From assembly GCA_002371265.1 (NCBI GenBank), contig DFGT01000024.1, positions 62,001-126,000 on the forward strand: a stretch of DNA of 64,000 nt, read 5' to 3'. This stretch comes from Bacteroidales bacterium UBA3743 (GTDB lineage: Bacteria > Bacteroidota > Bacteroidia > Bacteroidales > Paludibacteraceae). The position numbers and the translations under genes were made by a program. How positions within the stretch are numbered: the stretch's first letter is position 1; every line of letters begins with the position of its first letter. Of the stretch, positions 51,461 through 60,200 are shown piece after piece. The notes beneath the pieces were generated by a model that saw only the letters and a program-made list of their open reading frames with translations, made no database searches and was not told the DNA's origin.

Positions 51461-52009
51461 TTATTCCACCATCTCCCTTTCCAATTTCTTCTCTTTTTGA
51501 TTGATAATTGTCATATAATGGATAATCTGATTAAGCAAATCCATCTCTTTCATGTTCGGAGTTCTGTCTATTGAGAAATCAGTAATATCACCAAACCGAG
51601 ACAAACCACAACGACATTTCACATCAGACACTGCATGGAGATATTTCAAAGGCAAGATCTCCTGCATTGTCAAATCTATAAGAATATCGGCTTCAAAACT
51701 ATTGAACCTCGACAAAACGAAATCTTTTGGTTTCATCAGCAAATTCCATTCGTTTGGTGCCATCATCGCTATATTGATGGTTTCCTTCTTAAACTCATCC
51801 TTCTCAACAACAGTCCATGCCATAACCTGTTTTCCATCAAGTATGGCAAAGATTTGTTTCAAGAGATCTGGTTTCAAAGTAGATCTGTCGTAAAGAAGAA
51901 TAACCTTTTTCACCTCTTGCCAGTTCAAAAACTGTTTGTTGCGTTTTTTATTCTTCCACAACTTACTTATTTCCCAGTCGATATATTTCTTTTTTAAACC
52001 CTCAAACAT
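51461..52009 (-). CDS. DUF6913 family protein
   Basis: A 182-residue cytoplasmic protein starting MFEGLKKKYIDWEISKL, with a Rossmann-like central part (VKKVILLYDRSTLKP, DILIDLTMQEILPLKYLHAVSDVKCRCG). This matches the small Bacteroidota family DUF6913, which is often found near ligA. It starts 7 nt after the ligA stop, so it is in the same transcript. The function is unknown. Confidence 0.72.
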   Translation of the reverse strand: MFEGLKKKYIDWEISKLWKNKKRNKQFLNWQEVKKVILLYDRSTLKPDLLKQIFAILDGKQVMAWTVVEKDEFKKETINIAMMAPNEWNLLMKPKDFVLSRFNSFEADILIDLTMQEILPLKYLHAVSDVKCRCGLSRFGDITDFSIDRTPNMKEMDLLNQIIHYMTIINQKEKKLEREMVE

Positions 52010-52016
52010 AGTTTAA

Positions 52017-54026
52017 TTAGTTTAACAAAGCATCGAATTCTGCTTCTGTAATTATCTTAACTCCTAATGATTCACACTTTGCCAGCTTGGATGGACCCAT
52101 ATTTTCTCCAGCGACGACAAAGGATGTCTTCTTGCTGATAGACGTAGCGTTCTTGCCTCCATTGGCCTCGATCAACGCTTTTATCTCATCACGTGAGTAT
52201 TTCTCAAACACTCCACTCACAACAATGGTCATTCCAGCAAATTTATCGCTGACGACGGTATTGCTCTCCACTGCTTCCAACTGAAGTCCGTATCCCCTCA
52301 GACGCTCTACGAATGCGACATTCTTCTCGTCTGCAAAAAATGAGACAATCTGCTGGGCAATGCCCTCGCCTATCTCATCAATCTGGACCAATTGTTCGAC
52401 AGTCGCTGCTTTCAACGCATCTATCGATTTCAATTCAGCGGCAAGTTTCTTTGCCATTGATGCTCCGACGGTGCGAATTCCAATTGCGTAAAGCACTCTG
52501 TCGTATGGCACAGACAACGAATCTTTGATACTGTTTATCAAATTGTTGGCACTCTTTTCTCCCCATAGAGGAAGATCCTTTAGATCATCAACTTTAAGTG
52601 CATACAAGTCTGCGGCATCTTTAATCAAATTGCGTTTCAACAGCAATTCAATTGATTCATTACCAATGGTAATATTCATCGCCTTACGTGAGACAAAATG
52701 AAGGATTCTTCCGACAATCTGTGGAAAACAGCTGTTTTCATTTGGACAACGATGTGCAGCCTCTCCTTCCACTCTTACTAACTCGGCACCACATTCCGGA
52801 CAATGGGTGATGAATTTAACTTTTTCCGCAGCGTCAGGATTTCTCATCTCTGTGTTGACACCAACAATCTTCGGGATAATCTCTCCGCCCTTCTCCACAT
52901 AAACATAATCGCCCACATGGAGATCCAGACTTTCAATGATATCCGCGTTATGGAGCGACGCGCGTTTCACCACTGTTCCTGCAAGCTGCACTGGTTCAAG
53001 ATTTGCGACTGGGGTCACAATACCAGTTCTGCCGACTTGGTATGTGATATCATTCAGACGTGTACATTCACGTTCTGCCTTAAACTTATACGCTATCGCC
53101 CAACGTGGAGATTTGGCAGTAAGGCCAAGCTGTTCCTGTTGAGCTATAGAATTAACCTTCAATACAATTCCATCTGTAGCAAATGGAAGATTCTTTCTCT
53201 CCACATCCCAATAATTGATAAACTCAAACACCTCGTCTACGTTATTACAAACTTTATAGGCATCTGAAATCTTGAATCCCCACTTTTTAGCGTGGGCAAG
53301 ATTATCGGAATGAGAAAGTGTAGGGATATCCTCACCCAACACATAGTAGAGATAAGCATCAAGTTTACGACGGGCAACTTCAGCTGAATTACGTTGTTTC
53401 AAAGTACCAGAAGCCGCATTACGTGGGTTGGCAAACAACGGTTCACCTTCAGCCTCGCGTTCCTGGTTAAGTTCATCAAAGACAGCCCAAGGCATAAGTA
53501 TCTCGCCACGCATCTCCAACGACTGAGGATAATCGCCCTTCAGTTTCAACGGAATAGTGCGGATAGTACGCACATTATCAGTCACATCATCTCCCTTTTC
53601 ACCGTCACCACGAGTTACCGCGCGAACGAACTCTCCGTTTTCATATGTAAGAGAGATAGAAGTACCGTCGAATTTCAATTCACAAACGATTTCAAACTTT
53701 TCTCCTTCAAGAGCTCGGCTGACACGATTATAGAAATCCTGCACCTCCTCCTTGGAATATGTATTTCCAAGTGAAAGCATCGGATATTTATGCTTCACCT
53801 GAGTGAATGCCTTGCTGATATCACTTCCAACACGTTGTGTAGGAGAATTGGCATCAAACAGCTCAGGATGTTTCTGCTCTAGTTCAATTAGCTGGTGCAT
53901 CTTCTCGTCGAACTCCTGATCTGAGATTTCAGGAGCAGACAGCACGTAATACTTATAATTATGTGCATCAAGCTCGGCACGCAACGAATATATCAAATCT
54001 TTATCGTCCATAGACATGCTATTCAT
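52017..54026 (-). CDS. ligA: NAD-dependent DNA ligase LigA
   Basis: Seals nicks in replication and repair using NAD. The 669-residue protein has the full bacterial architecture: domain Ia with YYVLSAPEISDQEFD, the adenylation domain with the nucleophile Lys in CELKFDG (about 120), the OB domain, a four-Cys zinc finger (CPECGAEL...HRCPNENSC, about 407-432), helix-hairpin-helix repeats (about 450-580) and a C-terminal BRCT domain (about 590-669). The start at 54026 is 8 nt after the stop of the upstream coiled-coil protein, in the same run of genes. Confidence 0.97.
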   Translation of the reverse strand: MNSMSMDDKDLIYSLRAELDAHNYKYYVLSAPEISDQEFDEKMHQLIELEQKHPELFDANSPTQRVGSDISKAFTQVKHKYPMLSLGNTYSKEEVQDFYNRVSRALEGEKFEIVCELKFDGTSISLTYENGEFVRAVTRGDGEKGDDVTDNVRTIRTIPLKLKGDYPQSLEMRGEILMPWAVFDELNQEREAEGEPLFANPRNAASGTLKQRNSAEVARRKLDAYLYYVLGEDIPTLSHSDNLAHAKKWGFKISDAYKVCNNVDEVFEFINYWDVERKNLPFATDGIVLKVNSIAQQEQLGLTAKSPRWAIAYKFKAERECTRLNDITYQVGRTGIVTPVANLEPVQLAGTVVKRASLHNADIIESLDLHVGDYVYVEKGGEIIPKIVGVNTEMRNPDAAEKVKFITHCPECGAELVRVEGEAAHRCPNENSCFPQIVGRILHFVSRKAMNITIGNESIELLLKRNLIKDAADLYALKVDDLKDLPLWGEKSANNLINSIKDSLSVPYDRVLYAIGIRTVGASMAKKLAAELKSIDALKAATVEQLVQIDEIGEGIAQQIVSFFADEKNVAFVERLRGYGLQLEAVESNTVVSDKFAGMTIVVSGVFEKYSRDEIKALIEANGGKNATSISKKTSFVVAGENMGPSKLAKCESLGVKIITEAEFDALLN

Positions 54027-54034
54027 TTGAACGA

Positions 54035-55360
54035 TTAATCATTTTTTTTATCACTATCAGAAGGAGTCGCAGAGTCAGACTTTTCTGAATCAGAAGAAGA
54101 CTGAGACTCTTCAAATCTCTTTTCCGCTTCTGCGGTCTTTGCTGCAGCCTCTTCCTCCTCTTTCAATCGTCTCTCTTCCTCTTCTCTAGCAATTCTCTCA
54201 GCTTCAGCTTTTGCTTTTTCTTCCGCTATACGCTGGCGTTCCTCTTCAATGTTAGTGTAATAGAACAAAATTTCTGATTTGTCGCCAATTGCTGGAGTTA
54301 TAATCACCTTAGCGATATTGCCAAGACCATTATACTCATATTCAACAACCATATCTGATTTCACCACTTTAGAAATCTTTAGATCTCCTGTATAGTCATA
54401 ACTTTCCTGATAACTTTCACTCAATCCTTCATATGAGACATGGCTCAACATATTCTTTGAGCCTCCTTTCATATTAGCAAATGGTTTGAATGTCAGCAAA
54501 TAAGAAGAAATCAAATCACGGCTGTCGCCATTGATTTCGTAAATTTTCTTTTCCTGAAGATTATTTACACGAACCAACGCTTGGTTTTTATTTGCCTCTA
54601 CATTATAGACATCCCATGCCATTTTAGACGACAACTTCTCATCTTTCACCAGGCATATCGGATTCATTACAGATGCCTCGTAGTCAGAGTATTCAAACGT
54701 AGTCTCTATCGTACCTCTGCCAGACTTCCACTTTATTGAACTTAGCTTCTTAAACGGAGTATACGTAAAAATAGCATTTTCCTTTCCTCTTCCTCCACTT
54801 TGAGAAGCCATACTTGGCATTGAATTTTTATAGACCCATGTCAAAGACTCTTTTCCAAACTGAGTTTTTGCATCCATCGATACTGGGCCATTATGACCTA
54901 ACTTATAAACAACATTATCTCCGTTGCTGACAGTGATAGTACGCTCAGTCTCTTTGTCGTTAAGATATTTCAACACCACTTCCGCAGTCAGCTTTCCTTC
55001 TGCGTCATAGAATTGCTGACCTTGCAACACACTCATCGAATCACTCAGAAACAATATTTTCTCTACTTTATTTCCTGTGGTAATCAACACGCTGTCCAAC
55101 CTGTCAATTCCCTCTACTGCCAAGAAACTTGTCGGATGAGATTTATAAGGTGGAAGACAGATTTCCTTATGCATGAAAGATCTTTCTAGAAATTCACGCG
55201 AAGACAATGGAATTTCGTATGGGGTAGCAGTAGGTGTAAAAGCAAACATCACTTCCCTTCCATTCACTCTCGCCATCTTGTTCATCGGATACTGGTATAC
55301 CTGCGCCACTAGAGCAAGCGATGACATAGAGAAAAGTATGTTCAAAAATAATCGTTTCAT
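54035..55360 (-). CDS. Exported protein with beta-rich domain and charged coiled-coil tail
   Basis: With the ATG at 55360 this is 441 residues. A signal peptide (about 1-19, ending ALVAQ) is followed by a beta-rich domain to about residue 355, with antiparallel strand pairs reminiscent of YD/MORN-type repeats (YDYTGDLKISKVVKSDMVVE, YEYNGLGNIAKVIIT). A highly charged Glu/Ala/Lys/Arg coiled coil (about 365-410) and a Ser/Asp tail end the protein. The longer frame starts at a TTG (55384) and is not preferred. No family is recognised. It lies between the ThiF-like gene and ligA. Confidence 0.68.
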   Translation of the reverse strand: MKRLFLNILFSMSSLALVAQVYQYPMNKMARVNGREVMFAFTPTATPYEIPLSSREFLERSFMHKEICLPPYKSHPTSFLAVEGIDRLDSVLITTGNKVEKILFLSDSMSVLQGQQFYDAEGKLTAEVVLKYLNDKETERTITVSNGDNVVYKLGHNGPVSMDAKTQFGKESLTWVYKNSMPSMASQSGGRGKENAIFTYTPFKKLSSIKWKSGRGTIETTFEYSDYEASVMNPICLVKDEKLSSKMAWDVYNVEANKNQALVRVNNLQEKKIYEINGDSRDLISSYLLTFKPFANMKGGSKNMLSHVSYEGLSESYQESYDYTGDLKISKVVKSDMVVEYEYNGLGNIAKVIITPAIGDKSEILFYYTNIEEERQRIAEEKAKAEAERIAREEEERRLKEEEEAAAKTAEAEKRFEESQSSSDSEKSDSATPSDSDKKND

Positions 55361-55439
55361 TATCATATCAAGTTTATTACGCAATTTACAAAAAAAAGAC
55401 CAATTAATAAATAACTATCCTACACTTTTATAAAAAAAG

Positions 55440-56156
55440 TCATAATTCGTTACATCTACATTTTGCTGAAACCTTCATTTTTAATTTAGAAAATTTCATA
55501 GTCTTTACATCAAGTGTCAACAAGGAATCGGTTAGAAGATCGCCAATTCCAGTAAAGAATTTTATTACTTCCGTCGCCTGAATCGAACCGATGATTCCAA
55601 CGGATGCTCCTAGCACACCTCTTTTTTTTGAGGGTTCATCATCTTCATCAAAAAGGCATCTATAGCATGCAGTCGACGGGAGATGTGTGAACACTCGTCC
55701 ACTGAATTCAGTTATTGACCCATGACAAAATGGCTTTCGCAGTTTTACACAGACATCGTTAATCAAAAACTTCGTCCGGTTATTATCAGCACAGTCGACA
55801 ACAAAATCATAATCTTTTGTTATTGATTCTGCATTTTTCTCATCATAAAAAAAATCATAAGTGACGACTTCTGTTTCAGAGTTCAAATCCGCAATTCTCT
55901 GTTTTGCAGAAACCACCTTTTCAACTCCGACAGATGATTCAGAATGAATAATCTGGCGTTGGAGATTTGTCACGTCAACAACATCAGCATCAATCAAACC
56001 TAATTTGCCAATTCCTGCCGAAGCAAGGTACATTGCGACTGGAGATCCAAGACCGCCAACTCCAACTATCAAAACCTTCGCTTCAGAAAGTTTCTTCTGT
56101 CCATTACGTCCGAAGCCATCTAAAAGAAAATGTCGTTCATATCTATTCTCTTCCAT
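55440..56156 (-). CDS. ThiF/MoeB/HesA-type adenylyltransferase
   Basis: A 238-residue E1-like enzyme that adenylates the C-terminal Gly of a ubiquitin-like sulfur carrier. It has the nucleotide-binding VLIVGVGGLGSPVAMYLASAG (about 28-48), the DADVVDVTNLQRQ loop, and DFVVDCADNNRTK. CYRC near residue 165 and a C-terminal CRC could bind zinc. No rhodanese domain follows, as in ThiF/HesA rather than many MoeB proteins. No thi or moa genes lie nearby to define the pathway. It starts 3 nt after the stop of the outer-membrane barrel gene, an odd neighbour. Confidence 0.88.
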   Translation of the reverse strand: MEENRYERHFLLDGFGRNGQKKLSEAKVLIVGVGGLGSPVAMYLASAGIGKLGLIDADVVDVTNLQRQIIHSESSVGVEKVVSAKQRIADLNSETEVVTYDFFYDEKNAESITKDYDFVVDCADNNRTKFLINDVCVKLRKPFCHGSITEFSGRVFTHLPSTACYRCLFDEDDEPSKKRGVLGASVGIIGSIQATEVIKFFTGIGDLLTDSLLTLDVKTMKFSKLKMKVSAKCRCNEL

Positions 56157-56159
56157 AGG

Positions 56160-57233
56160 CTACCATTTATCATGTCCGTAATTAAGATTGAAAGACAATC
56201 TCAAACCGAAATTCATAAAAAGAACGTTGCTTACAATCTTCTGATTGGTCTTGACATTTTTACTTGACAAAATACTCTCAGACACCAATTCTACTGGCAC
56301 AGATTTTGAGACAGTCAACATTGTATTGGTATCATAAGTCTCGATATTCTTATAATGCGTATCCTGTGATTTTTTTGCTGAAATTCCAAGGAAAGCGAAA
56401 TCACAATAGCCTCCAATACTGATCGAATACTTTTCTCCAATAGGAAAAGAATATTGTGCATCTCCCGTGAACATAACAAAAACAGGAGTTTGCTTGAATG
56501 AGCTTACTTCGGAAACTGTTTCAAACTTTCCACATCCGAGAACCCATGAATCATCAACAAAAACATCATAATCAGGATAATATGCAGTCTGGATAACATC
56601 ATCCGCTTCCTGATCATAATTGACCTTCAATGGGACACCTACTTTCAAACCTATGCCACAGTCAAATTTGTTCTCCTTAAAATCCAACATGATCGGCACT
56701 TCAAGTTGTAAATGTTTCAACTCTTCTACCACCTCACCAATTGAATATTCATATTTTGTCTCATCCAACTCCGAATCCACAATTGTATATTCATCGGAAA
56801 ATGAGCCGACCTTAGCAATAGAAGTGGAGTAAACCAAATCAATTCCAGTCTTTACTCCAAAATAAGGAGAGAAAAAGTGAGTGTAACTTGCTCCAAATCC
56901 ACATCCACCTTTCTGATCAAAATCTACGGTTTTCGAATTCATCCTAAAACCAGCAATTCCACCCTGAGCAAAGAATGAGAATCGATGATGCATAAATGGA
57001 ACTGGTTTATGAACTTTGGATGAATCCACAAGACGTCCATCCAAATCAGGGAAAAACTGATAGGTATAAATCCACGATTTCTTTCCAACATACATCTTTG
57101 GATCGACAAGCAAAGAGGTCTTTGTTGGCTGTCGACGAGGATTGCGAGCAGACACAGTCGATGCCGACAGAAGCATTAACAACGTCGTAACAACTATTAG
57201 AATACTCTTTATGTTATACCAACCTCTACTCAT
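56160..57233 (-). CDS. Outer-membrane beta-barrel protein paired with the 1924-residue giant
   Basis: A 357-residue exported protein: signal peptide (about 1-29, ending TVSAR), an N-terminal 45-residue extension, then a barrel of amphipathic strands. It shares its middle with the barrel at 46637: FGVKTGIDLVYS, LQLEVPIMLDF, CGIGLKVGVPLKVNYDQ and an acidic loop after QTAYYPDYD. It starts 22 nt after the giant gene's stop and is followed at 3 nt by the ThiF-like gene. An anchoring or secretion-partner role for the giant protein is inferred from this pairing. Confidence 0.78.
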   Translation of the reverse strand: MSRGWYNIKSILIVVTTLLMLLSASTVSARNPRRQPTKTSLLVDPKMYVGKKSWIYTYQFFPDLDGRLVDSSKVHKPVPFMHHRFSFFAQGGIAGFRMNSKTVDFDQKGGCGFGASYTHFFSPYFGVKTGIDLVYSTSIAKVGSFSDEYTIVDSELDETKYEYSIGEVVEELKHLQLEVPIMLDFKENKFDCGIGLKVGVPLKVNYDQEADDVIQTAYYPDYDVFVDDSWVLGCGKFETVSEVSSFKQTPVFVMFTGDAQYSFPIGEKYSISIGGYCDFAFLGISAKKSQDTHYKNIETYDTNTMLTVSKSVPVELVSESILSSKNVKTNQKIVSNVLFMNFGLRLSFNLNYGHDKW

Positions 57234-57255
57234 AATCTCAACACAATAACATCAA

Positions 57256-60200
57256 TTATTTCACCAAATACTTCGCTGTCAACACCTTATCTGAAACTGT
57301 AGTCAAACGAACCATATAATATCCAGACGCTGTCATTCCTGGAATAACAATTTCATTTGATGTGGCAGTTGCAACATATACCTTCTCAGCCATCATGTTG
57401 AACACCTCAACCTTAGTGCCCACAACTCCCTCAACAGGAAAATCACAAATGATGGTTACTGGCTGCAGTTTTCCTACTGGATTTGGTTGCGGCGAAATAG
57501 AATATCCATGGTTTTCATCTATACAAACCACATCAGACATATATTCATCGCCTCCATCAATGACTATTCCTACCTGATAACAGCCATCCAACTCCTTGTC
57601 CTCTGTGAAGTATGATTCAGATGTAGTCGACACCAATCGCTCATCTTTATACCATTTATACTTGACATTAGATTTCAACTTGAACTTGTCATCATCCAAT
57701 ATAACGTCGTTACAAATCAAAATCCAATTATACTTATTTACAAGCACTGGATATGGGAAACACTTGTTCACATTAAGCATTACATGAGTGAAGCTGTCGC
57801 ATCCCATCTCAGCTGTCTTTGATATTTTGATGACCTCAGTCGAATCCATATATGTCGAATCCTCATAGGTGATACGCAGGCAACTATCAACATATATTGT
57901 ATCATGGACAGGCATCACCAAATTGACAATATTAGAAATGATGACACCACACTTGTTTTCTGCAGTAGACGAAATAGTGTCGTATACGACTGTGTCTGAA
58001 GTCAAATGTAAATCACGGTATGATGCATAACCCAATTGAGAATCAAAACACTCGAATACATCAGTCGAAGTATATGATGGATAATCAACATCAATCTGCT
58101 GTATCAACTGATATTCACATCCCTTATCCGTAAGTTTATCAACGTAAATAGTTGTATCGTGATGAACATAAATAGGCAAACCTCCGTTATAATCCTCGTC
58201 GACAAATTTAACTTCATTACAACCAGACATATAATCAGTGATGTTCGGCGACGGATGTATAGTAATGTCGACACTGATAATACTGTCGCAATTATTCTTG
58301 CTCAACAAAGTATCAACAAAGAATACAGACTGCTTATACACTTTTCCATTTCTGACGATTGAATCACAAGATTCCATCACTTCGGAATGGTTATACTTAG
58401 GATATACAGTCAATATATAATTATGTATAGAGTCACATTTTGTGGCTCCGTTCACAACAAGGCTGAATGAAGCCGCTTTTTCATTCTCTGATGTATATGT
58501 GTCTCCACGGAATGACAACTCACCACAACCATGTTCAAATATAGTGTCACGTGGAGTCGGAGTGATATTTACATGCCACTCTTTGTAATTGTCACAACCT
58601 TCTTCATTCTTGTTCAATATCTGACGCCATACACCAGACTCATTAAATTCATGAGGATAATTTCCGTTCAATTCATCATATAGAGTAGTGTCTCCACATG
58701 CAGACAAGATAGTCACACTTCCTGTTGATTTTGGAACAGTCACGTCGACAATAACCACACTGTCACATCCTGTGTTCTTCATCTGGAATGTGTCGAGGAA
58801 CTGTATATTATCCGTGAATGTCATAATCTCGCCTTTCGAATTTGTATATTTCACAGTATCACAAGCACGAAGTGTGTTTGTCTCACACAATGACTCTGGA
58901 TACGAATTGTTGACTGTGATATTTGTTGTCAAAATCACACTGTCGCAATCACAAACATTACTCTTTAATGTATCGACAATTACAGAAGACGACGTGATTG
59001 TCTTTGTGGAACCGTCATAATCAGTATATATAAATGAATCACACGCGACAACTGGGTCTGCAGTGATATTTCCTACTCCATGGACAGTCAGGAACAACTT
59101 CGTTGTATCCATACATGTTTTATTCATAACATTAGGGTTCAAGAAAATCAGCTCAGCAGTCTGTACACTTGGAGTCTCTACAATGACATCCACAGGAAGA
59201 TTGTTGTAATTCCATACAGGCAAAACTGAATGGTATTCCTTACATGCATCCAAAGTGTCGAGTGTTGTTTCTACAGGTATAATGGTTACATCTGTCTCAT
59301 AATAAATATGACATCCATATCTATTAGTCAGAGTATCTTTTACAATCTGAGACGATTCAATCAATATTTTCTTTCCATCAGACTTCTTAACATAAGTGTA
59401 TGGTCCACAATAAGACACTGCAGGCAAAACCTCATGTGAATCATGGCTGATACGCACCGTCACCTTACGGATGACGCTGTCACACAAACAAACCTTACTC
59501 TGGATTTTGTCTATCAAAACAACACCATCGTCAACAACCATCTCCTGATGTCCATCATAGAACTTGTGTACATAGTTGTCGCAAGCATAGACCACAGAAT
59601 CTATTTCAACAGGCTCTATAATACGAACATTATAAAATTGTTTGTTTTCACAACCTGTTTCAGTTGGTACAGAAACTTCAATTATTCCAGAAGTGGTCAA
59701 AGTCTGTTCTCCCTTAGAATAAGAGCCACAAGTGTCAATATTAAATTGTTCTACAATTGATGAATTAATATTCACCTTATATGGTTGGAATTGTTTTTTA
59801 CACACACTTAATATAGCGGCAGGCCCCACAATTGGTTTTTCTACCACGAACGAAGTATCTTTTGTGTATTTCTTTCCTTCTATTGTTACCTCATCACATC
59901 CATTTCTAACAATCGTATCCAAAACTGTAGGATCCTCTACAATTATTGTTGTATTCTTGACAATACTGTCACATCCACAGCCGTCTGTTGATTTCAATGT
60001 ATCCTTTATAGTATGAGTTCCAGCTTCAAGTATAACAGTTTCTCCATTGAGTTTCTCAAAAGAATAAGGAGCACATCCCAACACAGGCGAAATAGAACTT
60101 TTATCTGATTTTTTATGCACATATACGTGAACTGTTCGTTTTGAAGAACAACCATCAGATGTTTCTAATTCATCCACATAGTCTTGGGACTTGTCAAATG